Positions 26,996 through 37,312 of a stretch of 64,000 nucleotides of DNA are shown here, piece by piece. Source of the stretch: Microcoleus sp. FACHB-1515 (GTDB lineage Bacteria > Cyanobacteriota > Cyanobacteriia > Elainellales > Elainellaceae); assembly GCF_014696105.1 (NCBI RefSeq), contig NZ_JACJPO010000045.1, positions 53,399 through 117,398 on the forward strand, given 5' to 3'. Made by a program: the position numbers and the translations under genes. Within the stretch, counting starts at the first letter, position 1. Every line of letters starts with the position of its first letter. Under the pieces are notes generated by a model. The model was not told the origin of the DNA. It was given only the letters and a program-made list of their open reading frames with translations, and did not search any database.

Positions 26996-29900
26996 TTAGG
27001 AGGGGCAACTATTTGCGATCGTGCGCCCTTGACCACCAGGCGAGCTTGCTGCTGCGGTTGCCGCTGCTCTGCAAAGGTTACGCAAGTAAGGATCGTCAGC
27101 GGGTGGTTCGCTATAGAATTCGCTGCGAACAGGTTCCAACGTGATGAATCGCTGGGCGAGTGGTCCGGCTGGCGCGTATTGAAGGCCAACATCGTAACCC
27201 CAGAATCGATTCGGTGGTCGGTAGTAGTTGATTAATTCGCCACCGCTGCTGCCGCCTATCGGTCTTGTACCCACTTCAAAGGCGTCCTGATCGAATGGTG
27301 CGGTTGCATAATTGCTGAAGTTCAACTGGATGAACGATCCAGCAATTCGCAGCGGAATTTGGCTTGCGTCGCTGATTTGCCACGATTCCAAGAAGCGCGG
27401 GAAGTTGTGTAAACCCCCGTAGGACTGGTCTTGGCGACTTGGCACAATGCCACTAACGATCGTGGCATTCACACGAGTTTCAACCGCAACGTTACGCAGT
27501 TTGTCTACTTCCACTCCATCAAAGTCTCCATTGTACGGGTCTCCAAAAGCAGTATTGGAATAGACAATCGGATTGCCATACCGATTTACAACAATAGGTG
27601 TGCGTCCGCTTTCTTGCTCTCGGTAATCGTCGGACTCTGCTTTGCTTGCCCGCCGCCAAGAATTATTGGCGGGTGCAACAGGAGGAACGGGTGAGTTAGG
27701 ACGTCCCTGATTAAAGTAGGAGGTTACTGCTACACCGTTGAGGCAGCCATATCGCTCAGGATTTGCTGCTGCTGGTATTGTGGTTCGAGTCGCGGTGATA
27801 ATGCCGTCTTGAATGCTGCCATCACAGAAATTTCGAGACAAGATGGTGATGGCATCTGCCAGAATTTCAGCAGGACGCCAAAGGTCTCCTGTCGGCGCAG
27901 AGTTGGCAAAAGCAAGCTCTGGCTCCCGACGCTGGTAGAAGTTGCTGTAGTTATCCAGAAGACGCTCCCTAAACTCTTCTAACAGTCGGCCATCGCTGGT
28001 TTGGTGCCAGTTGAAATCACCTTGAATGTACACGGGGTTGTCTGACACAAACGTCATCCCTCTGCCTTGGTCACCACTTCTGTCGATTTGGATGCCATCG
28101 CGCAGGCGGAATCCATTCGGACGGCGATCGGGATCTGCGTAGTAATCTACAGGCTTTGGTGTAATTAAGTTTGTGCTGTTGAGTGGCGGATCTTTTGAAT
28201 CATAAGCGTCAGTCGTTGGGCTTCCCGTGTTCATGCGGCAGTTCGGTTGATTCTCCAGCGCAGTATCAGTACGGCAGGCACCCCAAGTGCTAACCGCTGG
28301 GCGAACAATGCTGCTTTCGCTTACGGCATCTTCACGAAAAGCATAGATGATGCCGCTCTTGGGCAACCAGAAATCATCACTGAGGCCGCGACTAGAGGTT
28401 CGCATCAGGTCTAAGTCCAGATCCAGAGCACGCACCCCCATCAGCTCGCGACCATTCATGAAGGCCGAATCTTTAAACGCAACTCTCACGAGGTCGCTGT
28501 TTGTTGCCGCAGCCGGATTCGCGTAGATCGCGTCGATGCAGGCCAAAGCAGTTGAGCTACAGTCGCGAATCAACACGTTAAGACCATTTCCGGTTTGTGC
28601 TGTCCCGTTGTTTGGAGTTGTAGATGAGCCCGCGTAGGGGGCAGTTGGCAGCAGCCAGTTTGCGCGGGGCTTTGGAGCAAGCTGGATTTGAGAAAGTCCT
28701 GAAGTCGCTACCGGAGCTATACCTGACGCATCCGTTGCGCTAATTCCTCGGTAAACCGTTGTGCTTGTGCCGAAGTTTACGCTCCTGATGTACCTCCTGT
28801 GCCTTCCATTTGCGCCTCTGATGTCTTCGACATCGCGAGTATCGTCGTCTGCATCCCCATGACTAGGAGGAGTTGCTGACAAACGGCCACTCAGGTCAAA
28901 AGTCGGAAATAGTGAGAAGAGAATCGGATAGTGCGGAACTTTGGTGCACAGCCTTAACAAGTTAGGGTTAGGGTTGCTACCGCTAGGTTCCCAAGCACGG
29001 CAGTATGAGTCAGGCAAGTATGTACGAGTGCTTCTAAAACCGTAGTTGAGGTCAGAGTAGACCTGCTCTTTGGTTGCCAGCATTTGGGCTGTGTAGACGG
29101 CTTGATTCAAGCGGTTGAAATCACCAGGAATACTGCGTGCATCATCTCGCCATCTTTCCAGAGCTGTGATTACATCTTCTGGTGTCGCAGTTGAGTCTAA
29201 CCGTCTGGTGCTATCTGTTGAAAATGGCGGTGGTGTTTGCACTCCAGCAACGCTGCTGCCTGAAAAGACCGCACCAATAAGTGGAGCAAGCTGTGTTTGC
29301 AAGGCTGATTGATCAGGCTTGTACGCTAGCAGGTAGTTGATGTTGTAGGCGAGCATTCCCAGCGTACAGGCAGCAGTATGCATTGTTGTTTTGTCTGCTG
29401 GGCTGAGAGCGTCATATGACGTTCCCGATTCGAGAATGCGTCGTAGGATCGAGAAGTCACCCCACATTGCCATGCTGGGATAGGGATGTACTGCGCCGTC
29501 GTTTGTGACTGGCGTAAACGAGGGCGTACCTCCCTTCGGATCGCCTGCATATCTTGCTAAATTTTGCATTGCCAAACGCAGTGGACTATTTGGATTGCGT
29601 AGAGCTGCAATGTTTGGCGCTTCATATTCCCAGCCGTTCGTTCCGCGACCTCTAAAGAAGTCACCGTTGATCAAGCTGATGTTAGAAGGTGCAGAGGCAA
29701 AGGCGCTTCCACCGAATAAGTCGTACTGCCGCAGATTTTCAAATGTTGCGCTGCGCTCTAGCGTGTAGGCAGTGCCAGGGTGAACAGTGGTTGCAAGACA
29801 GGCCAGCGGAGTATCATTGTCGCTGCTAGCACTGCTTGCGTGATAAACGGCAGTTGCCTGCACTGCTGCCAAGTTATCGTAAAGCGATCGCCGCTGGCGA

Positions 29901-31711
29901 GCTTGATTGCACTTGCCGTCATTATTTGGACTGCAACGCAGCCAAGGACGCAACGGTTCGTTATCTAGCTCATTCCCATTCGGCGGCTGACCAAAATTCC
30001 AGCCAAATGCGTTTCCAAGCTCTAGTCGCTGTCCAACAATGAGGCGTAAACCTTGCGCTCTAGCGCGGCGCTCCCAGTAGCCATCGAGACCGACTTCGCC
30101 TTCACCTGCACCAGCGGGCGGAGTGTTTTGAATCAGATCGCCTCGACTGGGATCGATGTTGGCACCGATAACGCCACCAATCGGTACGCCCTTGTACTGT
30201 GGTTTTGGTCCTAAGCGGTTGTCAGCGCGGTACGAATCGTCAACATAGGGTGCAGTTTCACCTTGAGCGAAGATGCGCCCATTTTGTTTGAACGAGCCGC
30301 CATCCCAAGCCGGATCGATTCTTGAATCTTGAATCTCCGATCGCGTTTTTGAAACACCTTCCGTCAGCAGAACGACCGGATCAAGCGTGTAGTCGGTTGG
30401 TCGGTCTTCATTAACAACAGAATCGGTGCCCTCGTCAAAGACTACGCCCTGATTGCGCTGAATGAACGGGGCAGCGTCGCCATCGCCGCGATGCATGTGG
30501 AAGAGCGATTCGCCTCCAAACGAGTTGGAATCTTCTGCACCGCCTCTGCCAATACCACCGCTAATGGCATGACCATAGTAGACCTGACCATTGTTCGCAG
30601 CAGGGTTGCTTCGCAAATCCGCATCGCTGAATTCGCCAAAGGTAACTTCCGACGCGGATTTTGAATATAAACAAGAGGCGGGAGCGCTAATCAGGTAGCT
30701 TGTCACGAGGCGATCGTCCTGCGGGCTGGGTTTACCCACGATCAAGCTGCCCTCGGTGTGCATTGCTCCGTTCCAGTTGAAGGCCGGACCTGGAAAGATT
30801 TCGAGGTCGTTGCGGAACCATGCGCCCCACTTGTTACCGCGATTCACTTTGCGGTCTTGGAAGAACTCTAGGGTTGAAACAGCGGTGTTGGCAACATCGT
30901 TGGGCAGCACGAAGGCGTCAACCTGAAAGTTTTTCCGAATAATTGTGTTGCCTGCGTTGGGATCAGGCGACCAGCCGCTTTCGGCTCGGTTTGAGCCACC
31001 TCTGGCACAAGAAGAAGATGCCTGAGTCGTGTTGCTCAACGGGCCATTTCGGACTTGCAGCGCATTCGCTCGCTGTGCAATTGCCTCTGGACTGCTATTT
31101 TGCAGTTCCTTCAGGTCGTCTGGTGTTTCCATCAAGATCGAGTAGGCGATCGTGGCGTCGTTCGTGCCGTCTCCGTTGGTATCAGCGGGAAACGTCCAAA
31201 CGTTAGCAACTCTGCCATTGTAGGTAAGCCGCCTTTCGTCTGGAAAAGTGTAGGGATCATTTCCATCAGGGCGATATTCTGCTACCCGTAGACCCTCAAT
31301 CTCAATACCACCGGGGGGGTTGAGCATCATTCCTAGAAGCTGATTTTCACGCGGAATGCCACCCGGATAGCGCGGATCTTGATTGACATCAAACAAAAAT
31401 TCCAGCTTTGCTTTAGCGCGATCGATCGCAGGCGTGGCAGCATTGTAGATCACATCTTGCTGACGCTCATTCGCGGCTTCGCTCGTGCGGTTGAAGGTGC
31501 GTAGCGAAATTGACCCGACCGTGAGGCTGACAACCAGCAGCAGCAAAATTGTGGTTGGCAAGACAAAGCCTGCTTTGGCAAATCGGGGTCGTCCGATCGC
31601 TAGCAAGCCCCGCAGCAGCCAACTCATCAATTTCTTAGGAGTTGATCTTGCCAGCCTGCCGATTTGCTGCGAGAGTTGTCGAACAGCTTGGATAAGCTTG
31701 CGGGTAGACAT
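26996..31711 (-). CDS. hpsA: Hormogonium polysaccharide biosynthesis protein HpsA
   Basis: Very large 1571-aa protein. A basic N-terminus is followed by a single membrane helix near residues 47-70 (FVLPTTILLLLVVSLTVGSISL), PilX-like in style. It then has NAATPAIDRAKAKLEFLFD and a huge extracellular part rich in Asn, Gly, Tyr and short loops without enzymatic motifs I can name. This layout, and its place ahead of three pseudopilin genes, match HpsA of Nostoc punctiforme, needed for hormogonium polysaccharide secretion and motility. It is the first gene of the operon; transcription should start in the 31712-32150 interval. Confidence 0.9.
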   Translation of the reverse strand: MSTRKLIQAVRQLSQQIGRLARSTPKKLMSWLLRGLLAIGRPRFAKAGFVLPTTILLLLVVSLTVGSISLRTFNRTSEAANERQQDVIYNAATPAIDRAKAKLEFLFDVNQDPRYPGGIPRENQLLGMMLNPPGGIEIEGLRVAEYRPDGNDPYTFPDERRLTYNGRVANVWTFPADTNGDGTNDATIAYSILMETPDDLKELQNSSPEAIAQRANALQVRNGPLSNTTQASSSCARGGSNRAESGWSPDPNAGNTIIRKNFQVDAFVLPNDVANTAVSTLEFFQDRKVNRGNKWGAWFRNDLEIFPGPAFNWNGAMHTEGSLIVGKPSPQDDRLVTSYLISAPASCLYSKSASEVTFGEFSDADLRSNPAANNGQVYYGHAISGGIGRGGAEDSNSFGGESLFHMHRGDGDAAPFIQRNQGVVFDEGTDSVVNEDRPTDYTLDPVVLLTEGVSKTRSEIQDSRIDPAWDGGSFKQNGRIFAQGETAPYVDDSYRADNRLGPKPQYKGVPIGGVIGANIDPSRGDLIQNTPPAGAGEGEVGLDGYWERRARAQGLRLIVGQRLELGNAFGWNFGQPPNGNELDNEPLRPWLRCSPNNDGKCNQARQRRSLYDNLAAVQATAVYHASSASSDNDTPLACLATTVHPGTAYTLERSATFENLRQYDLFGGSAFASAPSNISLINGDFFRGRGTNGWEYEAPNIAALRNPNSPLRLAMQNLARYAGDPKGGTPSFTPVTNDGAVHPYPSMAMWGDFSILRRILESGTSYDALSPADKTTMHTAACTLGMLAYNINYLLAYKPDQSALQTQLAPLIGAVFSGSSVAGVQTPPPFSTDSTRRLDSTATPEDVITALERWRDDARSIPGDFNRLNQAVYTAQMLATKEQVYSDLNYGFRSTRTYLPDSYCRAWEPSGSNPNPNLLRLCTKVPHYPILFSLFPTFDLSGRLSATPPSHGDADDDTRDVEDIRGANGRHRRYIRSVNFGTSTTVYRGISATDASGIAPVATSGLSQIQLAPKPRANWLLPTAPYAGSSTTPNNGTAQTGNGLNVLIRDCSSTALACIDAIYANPAAATNSDLVRVAFKDSAFMNGRELMGVRALDLDLDLMRTSSRGLSDDFWLPKSGIIYAFREDAVSESSIVRPAVSTWGACRTDTALENQPNCRMNTGSPTTDAYDSKDPPLNSTNLITPKPVDYYADPDRRPNGFRLRDGIQIDRSGDQGRGMTFVSDNPVYIQGDFNWHQTSDGRLLEEFRERLLDNYSNFYQRREPELAFANSAPTGDLWRPAEILADAITILSRNFCDGSIQDGIITATRTTIPAAANPERYGCLNGVAVTSYFNQGRPNSPVPPVAPANNSWRRASKAESDDYREQESGRTPIVVNRYGNPIVYSNTAFGDPYNGDFDGVEVDKLRNVAVETRVNATIVSGIVPSRQDQSYGGLHNFPRFLESWQISDASQIPLRIAGSFIQLNFSNYATAPFDQDAFEVGTRPIGGSSGGELINYYRPPNRFWGYDVGLQYAPAGPLAQRFITLEPVRSEFYSEPPADDPYLRNLCRAAATAAASSPGGQGRTIANSCPS

Positions 31712-32156
31712 AGCTGCGTTCCTAGAAGTGACCTAAACGGCGGGAAATTGAAGATAGAAGCTGGATTTGCTAAGAGTCAGCAACCAATTTTGTACTAACA
31801 GGTCAAAGCCTTAACAGCAACCGGGAAATTACGAGTTTTGGGGTTAGCAGTATGGGCAACGAGTCAGAAAGCCAGCGGATCAAGGAGACTATTCAAGCAG
31901 TAGAGGGGCGATCGCCCTGAGTGGTTAATGCAGCTAAAGCTTTTTTCTGACCGAAGCACCGACCTTGATAAGTTAGGCGATCAGCTTCTAACCTAGCAAG
32001 TAAAAGTTAAGGCTGAGTTAGAAGTTGCGATCGACATTCCATCATTTCGATCGAGCAGAACGCAGATCAAAGCTGAAATGCAATGCCCATTATGATACCC
32101 ACTCGCAATCTAGAAGCGATCAGGCTAGCACGAAAATTATTTTTAGCGGCTTGCAA
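31712..32156. other. Upstream region of the hps operon, no gene seen
   Basis: About 445 bp without a convincing ORF; the longest reasonable frame is a 22-codon ORF at 31851 with no Shine-Dalgarno site. AT-richer than the surroundings. It must carry the hpsA promoter reading left. Confidence 0.5.
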
Positions 32157-32186
32157 CCCAAAACAAATGCCCGCTCTAGCGGGCAT
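32157..32186 (-). terminator. Rho-independent terminator of rpmB
   Basis: Perfect 8-bp GC-rich stem ATGCCCGC/GCGGGCAT with a 4-nt loop, followed on the minus strand by TTGTTTTG. It lies 34 nt after the rpmB stop. Confidence 0.85.
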
Positions 32187-32219
32187 CTCGATCGCGCAGA
32201 TGGACTGCAAGCTAGAAAC

Positions 32220-32456
32220 CTAGTACTTCTTGAGGTCAATTCCCGCTTCTTTTGCCATCGCTGACAAACCTTTCTTCTCCAGCGTCTTGATTGCTTTGGT
32301 TGAAAGCCGCAGTTTGACAAATCGCTTGCCCTCTGCCCACCAGATGCGCTTTTCTTGCAGGTTGGCTTCTTGAATCTTTTTGGTACGGCGGTGCGAGTGC
32401 GAGATCGCGTAGGCGTTGTTGGCTTTCTTGCCAGTGAGATCACATTGACGAGGCAT
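32220..32456 (-). CDS. rpmB: 50S ribosomal protein L28
   Basis: 78 aa, the full length expected for bL28. It begins [19 protein letters not shown] and contains [14 protein letters not shown] and [14 protein letters not shown], all hallmark blocks of the family. It is a structural protein of the large ribosomal subunit. Monocistronic, with its own terminator hairpin downstream. Confidence 0.98.
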   Translation of the reverse strand: MPRQCDLTGKKANNAYAISHSHRRTKKIQEANLQEKRIWWAEGKRFVKLRLSTKAIKTLEKKGLSAMAKEAGIDLKKY

Positions 32457-32557
32457 AGCTTTTTTCGGTTATTGGCACAAACAGAGATTATAGCGGAGGG
32501 GAGGGGTTAGGTGTAAGGGGTCAGCACGGCCAAATCCCTATTCCTAACCCTCGCTTC

Positions 32558-34531
32558 CTAGCTTTGCGTGAGACGAGTGAGGACTTGGTTCGATCGCTCC
32601 ACAAATGCCTTCATGCCATCCGCGTCGAAGCCTTTTTGCGCCATCAATGCCAGATCATAAACATGCTGGCAAATCAAGGTCGCCAGATCGCCAGAGGGAG
32701 ACGGGCCGCTCGACTGGATAATGCTGCCTTGACTGATGTTGACAAGATTTTGAATCAGCGGGTGGGCCGTGTTCACCAGGAGAATATGCTCTTCGGGAAA
32801 TTGAGCGACCTGCTGAGTCATCAAGGCAGTCATTTCTTGGATGCGGCGTTGCGCTTCGGGGAGGAGGACGATCGCCGGAGGAGCCGCTTCCGAATCAGCC
32901 TTGAGCGCTTCAGTCCGAATCGTCAGTTTTGGCTTGTTGAGTGCCTGCTCAAAAATTTCTTTGACGAGTTCGCCGCGTGTTTTGTTGGTTTTGGGGTCAA
33001 CAATGTCGCTGGATTTGTCGAGCAGAGTTTCGTCAATTTCCGCATCGACACGAGCAAATTTCACGTCGGAATGTTCGCGCTCCAAAAAGCTGATGAAGTG
33101 CGAATCGATAAACGAATCCATGTAGAGAACTTCCAAGCCTTGGCTCTTGTGCAGTTCCACATAGGTCGCTTGACTGGCTGCATCAGTGCAGTAGAAGACG
33201 CGATTTTCGTGACGGTCTTTGTTGCGATCGAGATATTCTTTCAAAGTTGTATAAGACTGACCATCCAGCGTATTGATGGGTGCGTTCGACGGCTCTGAAA
33301 CTTCCTGCCAAGCATCATCCTCGCTCGACTGCACTTCGATCGCAGGTGCATCCGATTTTGCGCTCAAATCTGCCGAAGTGCGGTAGATCAAAATGTCTTC
33401 AACCTGCTTTTTGAACTTGTCATCGTTCATCGAGCCAAACTTGACGAACGTGCCCAAATCCTGCCAGCCTTTGATGTAGGCTTCGCGATCGTCTCGATAC
33501 AGTTCTTTGAGGCGATCGCCAACTTTCTTAGCAATGTAGTCGGCAATGCGGCGGACGGTGCGATCGTTTTGCAAGAAGCTGCGGCTGACGTTCAGCGGAA
33601 TATCGGCACTGTCGATGACACCACGCAACGGCAGCAGAAATCGGGGAATGACTTCTTCGCAATTGTCGCTGACAAAAACTTGATTGCAGAACAGCTTGAT
33701 CTGCCCTTTTGTAACATCAACATCCGGCTTCAGCTTTGGAAAGTAAAGGATGCCGTTAACGACAAACGGATAGTCGGTGTTGAGGTGAACCCACAGCAGC
33801 GGATCTTCTTGGAACGGATAAAGATAGCGATAGAACTCTAGGTAATCTTCTTTAGTCAGATTACTCGGTGACTCTTTCCAGGGTGCTTTCTGGCGATTGA
33901 TCTGCTCGCCATCGAGCTTGATTGGCACGGGCATGAAGTCGCAGTAGGTTTTAACTAGCTGCTTGATCCGGTAGGCTTCGAGATATTCAACTTCTTCGTC
34001 TTGCAGCGTTAACGTGACAGTTGTGCCGCGCGTGGTGCGATCGCTCTCGGTCAATTCAAACTGTGTCGAACCGTCACAAGACCAGTGAACAGGCTGCGCT
34101 TCTTCCTGATAGGAAAGCGTGTCGATTTCAACTTGCTTTGCCACCATGAAAGATGAGTAGAAGCCTAAACCGAAGTGACCGATAATTTGCTGATCGCCGC
34201 TGTTTTTGAACTTCTCGACGAATTCTTCTGCACTGGAGAAAGCTACCTGGTTGATGTACTTTTTGACTTCCTCCCCGGTCATACCGATGCCGTTGTCAGA
34301 AATCGACAGTTTCTTGTTGTCTTTGTCGATCGCAATTACGATTTCCGGTTCGCCCAGTTCGCCCGAATAGTTTCCTGCCCGAGCCACCATGTTGAGCTTG
34401 CTAATCGCATCAACCGCATTCGAGATTAATTCGCGCAGAAAGATTTCGTGGTCAGAGTAGAGCCACTTTTTGATAATCGGGAAAATATTTTCAGTATGGA
34501 TACTGATGTTGCCCTGTTCCAGTGTCGTCAT
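32558..34531 (-). CDS. htpG: Molecular chaperone HtpG (bacterial Hsp90)
   Basis: 657-aa ATP-dependent dimeric chaperone. The GHKL ATPase motifs are visible: E34 and NAVDA at 38-42, DNGIGMT at 79-85, and GHFGLGFYSSFMV further on. The middle domain and the C-terminal dimerisation domain are complete. In cyanobacteria HtpG protects against heat, cold and oxidative stress and interacts with tetrapyrrole synthesis and phycobilisome linkers. No CIRCE element was seen upstream. Confidence 0.97.
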   Translation of the reverse strand: MTTLEQGNISIHTENIFPIIKKWLYSDHEIFLRELISNAVDAISKLNMVARAGNYSGELGEPEIVIAIDKDNKKLSISDNGIGMTGEEVKKYINQVAFSSAEEFVEKFKNSGDQQIIGHFGLGFYSSFMVAKQVEIDTLSYQEEAQPVHWSCDGSTQFELTESDRTTRGTTVTLTLQDEEVEYLEAYRIKQLVKTYCDFMPVPIKLDGEQINRQKAPWKESPSNLTKEDYLEFYRYLYPFQEDPLLWVHLNTDYPFVVNGILYFPKLKPDVDVTKGQIKLFCNQVFVSDNCEEVIPRFLLPLRGVIDSADIPLNVSRSFLQNDRTVRRIADYIAKKVGDRLKELYRDDREAYIKGWQDLGTFVKFGSMNDDKFKKQVEDILIYRTSADLSAKSDAPAIEVQSSEDDAWQEVSEPSNAPINTLDGQSYTTLKEYLDRNKDRHENRVFYCTDAASQATYVELHKSQGLEVLYMDSFIDSHFISFLEREHSDVKFARVDAEIDETLLDKSSDIVDPKTNKTRGELVKEIFEQALNKPKLTIRTEALKADSEAAPPAIVLLPEAQRRIQEMTALMTQQVAQFPEEHILLVNTAHPLIQNLVNISQGSIIQSSGPSPSGDLATLICQHVYDLALMAQKGFDADGMKAFVERSNQVLTRLTQS

Positions 34532-34787
34532 GGTCTACTGATGAAGAGTTACTCGATTTAAACTCAGTGTGAACTGATTTGCCGCGATCGTCTCTATTCT
34601 AAACAGTACGGTTGCCCTCCCTCGATAGGTGCGGATTCCGCTACTTCGCAAGGCGGATCGATCGTCCGGCTCAGGCCACCCCCGACCCCCAACACCCCAC
34701 ACCCCACTGCTCCTGCCTTTAGGTGCATTCGGCACGGAGAGGTGCGTGATAAAGTCTGAGAAATTACGGCGATTTATTGACGATGAT

Positions 34788-36302
34788 ATGCCTTTTCCTC
34801 GCTCTAGCGGCCTGTTGCTGCATCCGACTTCGTTTCCTGGTCGCTTTGGCATTGGTGATTTGGGTGGTTCGGCTTACCGTTTTGTTGAGTTTTTGGAGCA
34901 AAGCCGCCAGCAGCTCTGGCAAATTCTTCCTTTGGGGCCGACGGGCTTCGGCAACTCTCCGTATGCAGGCTATTCAGCAATGGCCGGAAACCCTCTGCTG
35001 ATTAGCCTAGAGATTTTGCAGGGTCAAGGTTTGCTCGATGGAGTAGACCTGAATGACCTGCCAGATTTTCCGGCTGATCATGTGGATTTCGATCGCGTCA
35101 TCGCATACAAAATGCCGCTGCTGCTCAAAGCGGCAGACCACTTTCGGACACACGCTTCGATCGAGCAGCGCACCCAGTACGAAACGTTTTGTGCAAGTCG
35201 CGCCTTTTGGCTCAATGACTACGCCTTTTTCATGGCGCTCAAGGAAGCCCATGAGGGCGCAAGCTGGTATGACTGGGAGCCGGAAATTGCCCATCGCAAG
35301 CCGGAAGCAATGGCCGAGTGGCACGATCGCCTCAACGACCAAATTTTCAACCACAAATTTCTTCAGTTTGAGTTTTTCCGCGAATGGGAAAACCTGCGGC
35401 GATATGCGAACGATCGCGGCATTTCGATCATTGGCGATGTGCCGATCTATGTCGCTCACGACAGCGCGGATGTTTGGGCACAGCCACACAATTTTAAGCT
35501 GAATGCTGAAGGTCAGCCGACCTCAATGGCAGGTGTGCCGCCGGATTTCTTCAGCGATACCGGACAGCTTTGGGGCAATCCGATCTACGACTGGGATGCG
35601 ATCGCCGCGAACAAATATGAGTGGTGGATCGAGCGGTTTCGATCGCTCCTCGATTACGTTGATCTCATTCGCATCGATCACTTTCGCGGCTTTTGTGCGT
35701 ACTGGGCAGTTCCCCAAGGCGAAACAACCGCGCTGGGCGGCGAGTGGATCGAAGCTCCGGGCAAAGAATTCTTTACGCTGCTGAAGCAGGAATTAGGCAG
35801 CTTGCCAATTTTGGCGGAGGATTTAGGCGTGATCACGCCGGATGTTGAGGAACTGCGCGATCGCTTCGAGTTTCCCGGCATGAGAATTCTGCATTTTGCT
35901 TTTGGAAACGATCCGACGAATCCGTTTTTGCCGTTCAACTACATTCAAAACTGCGTTGTCTACACGGGAACGCACGACAACGACACGACGGTTGGCTGGT
36001 ACGAGCAGCTACCGGAGGAAGAGCGGCGATCGCTGCATGACTACCTCGGCTGCACTGGTTCAGACGGCATTCACTGGGATCTGATTCGCCTTGCGTTTAG
36101 TTCAGTAGGCAATCAAGCGATCGTTCCGCTCCAAGATGTGTTGGGGTTGGGGACGGAAGCGCGGATGAACTTTCCAGGGAAAGCCGAAGGCAACTGGAGT
36201 TGGCGCTATCACACCGATGCACTGAAGCCGGAACTGGGCGATCGACTCGCACATCTGACACAGATTTACGGTCGGGTCGCCAAGCCGCGATCGCACGATT
36301 AA
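34788..36302 (+). CDS. malQ: 4-alpha-glucanotransferase (amylomaltase)
   Basis: 504-aa GH77 enzyme moving alpha-1,4-glucan segments between chains, used in glycogen and maltodextrin metabolism. I start at the ATG giving MPFPRSSGLLLHPTS; the 53 codons upstream in frame are noncoding in character. Catalytic nucleophile D297 (RIDHFRGF), acid/base E344 (LAEDLG) and D397 (THDND) are all present at the spacing of other amylomaltases. Divergent from htpG and convergent with the RodZ-like gene. Confidence 0.96.
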   Translation: MPFPRSSGLLLHPTSFPGRFGIGDLGGSAYRFVEFLEQSRQQLWQILPLGPTGFGNSPYAGYSAMAGNPLLISLEILQGQGLLDGVDLNDLPDFPADHVDFDRVIAYKMPLLLKAADHFRTHASIEQRTQYETFCASRAFWLNDYAFFMALKEAHEGASWYDWEPEIAHRKPEAMAEWHDRLNDQIFNHKFLQFEFFREWENLRRYANDRGISIIGDVPIYVAHDSADVWAQPHNFKLNAEGQPTSMAGVPPDFFSDTGQLWGNPIYDWDAIAANKYEWWIERFRSLLDYVDLIRIDHFRGFCAYWAVPQGETTALGGEWIEAPGKEFFTLLKQELGSLPILAEDLGVITPDVEELRDRFEFPGMRILHFAFGNDPTNPFLPFNYIQNCVVYTGTHDNDTTVGWYEQLPEEERRSLHDYLGCTGSDGIHWDLIRLAFSSVGNQAIVPLQDVLGLGTEARMNFPGKAEGNWSWRYHTDALKPELGDRLAHLTQIYGRVAKPRSHD

Positions 36303-36306
36303 AGCG

Positions 36307-36331
36307 TTGGGGATCGCGAACAGATCCCCAA
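36307..36331. terminator. Hairpin between convergent malQ and RodZ-like genes
   Basis: Perfect 9-bp stem TTGGGGATC/GATCCCCAA with a 7-nt loop. It lies 4 nt after the malQ stop and 3 nt before the end of the opposite gene. No U tract, so its strength as a terminator is uncertain. Confidence 0.6.
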
Positions 36332-36334
36332 GGG

Positions 36335-37255
36335 TTACTGTGGAACAGAATTCGCTGGCGATCCTGGCAAGCTGGCGGAATTTTGGTCGGGCGAGTAGGT
36401 GACTTCTCGAACGCTGCCCGCTGCACCCATCGGCTGAGCCTGACCGTTGTTGAAGGCGATCGACACACCGCCTGCATTTCCGGCTCGGACTGTGACCGCT
36501 TGATTTGCTGTCCAGGTGCGCTGTGTGCCTTCGTCGAGAACACCTTCAAACGCATTTTTGCCATCGACTTCAACCCGCACCCAAGATTGAGCCGTCAAAG
36601 TCATATCAACCCGAACCGCTTGTGCAGTGTTGGTTGGGCTGGCGGCAGGGCTGGCAGCAGGACTCGGACTGGCTGCTGCGGTGGGGCTAGCCGCAGGCAA
36701 GGCGGGACTCGCTGCTGCGGTTGGACTTGCAGCGGGTTGGGTCGCAGCAGCGGTTGGACTTGTGACGGGTCGAGGGCTGGCAGCGGAAGTTGGACTGGTA
36801 GCGGGTCGAGCAGCAGTCGTGGCAGCGGGTTGCGGACGATTGGCGTTGAAGCTCGATCGACTGATGACATAGGACAAACCACTCACCGCCGCGATAATCA
36901 GCACCACATAGGCTGCCCAAAGATGCAGCGGACGCAGTTGAGCCGCAGGCGTATCTTTCCAAGACGACTGCACGGGACGAACCGGATTTTCCATTGGAAA
37001 AGCTTCTGCAATCTCGGTGCCGTTGAGTCCCAATGCTTCGCTGTAACGCTTGATAAAGCCGCGAATATAAACTGGCTCCGGCAAGGGATTGAGGTTGCCC
37101 GACTCGATCGCCTTGAGCAGCCTGACTTGAATCAGCGTTTTGCCTGCCATTTCATCTAGCGTCAGGTCGTGCTGTTCGCGCACCTGCCGCAGATATTCGC
37201 CAATCTCGGCCAGTTTTTGAGCTTGCTCGTTTTGGGGAAGGGAAATTTCGCTCAT
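36335..37255 (-). CDS. RodZ-like helix-turn-helix membrane protein
   Basis: 306 aa from the ATG at 37255, chosen for the GAGG just upstream; an in-frame start at 37294 would add 13 residues. Order: cytoplasmic HTH_25-type domain (about 12-80, LRQVREQHDLTLDEMAGKT, IRGFIKRYSEALGL), a membrane helix at about 111-131, a periplasmic Pro/Ala/Thr/Ser-rich linker of repeated ASPTAAA units, and a DUF4115-like beta domain (about 215-290, SWVRVEVDGKNAFEGVL). RodZ couples the MreB cytoskeleton to the cell-wall machine and controls cell shape. Assignment by architecture. Confidence 0.82.
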   Translation of the reverse strand: MSEISLPQNEQAQKLAEIGEYLRQVREQHDLTLDEMAGKTLIQVRLLKAIESGNLNPLPEPVYIRGFIKRYSEALGLNGTEIAEAFPMENPVRPVQSSWKDTPAAQLRPLHLWAAYVVLIIAAVSGLSYVISRSSFNANRPQPAATTAARPATSPTSAASPRPVTSPTAAATQPAASPTAAASPALPAASPTAAASPSPAASPAASPTNTAQAVRVDMTLTAQSWVRVEVDGKNAFEGVLDEGTQRTWTANQAVTVRAGNAGGVSIAFNNGQAQPMGAAGSVREVTYSPDQNSASLPGSPANSVPQ

Positions 37256-37312
37256 TGCTGTCAACCTCGATTCATGAACCTGATCCGCTGTCATTCATAC
37301 TACCGGGAATTT

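Noticed and set aside
26935..27192. 86-codon N-terminal extension of hpsB
   Set aside because: It overlaps the 3' end of hpsA and lacks protein character, whereas MNTSSRWHRL with the prepilin site fits the family.
32564..33298. 244-codon plus-strand frame over htpG
   Set aside because: Antisense to the well-supported htpG gene; no recognisable motifs.
34629..34787. 53-codon upstream extension of malQ
   Set aside because: Pro/Arg-rich noncoding-like translation; amylomaltases begin at the SSGLLLHPTS block near the N-terminus.
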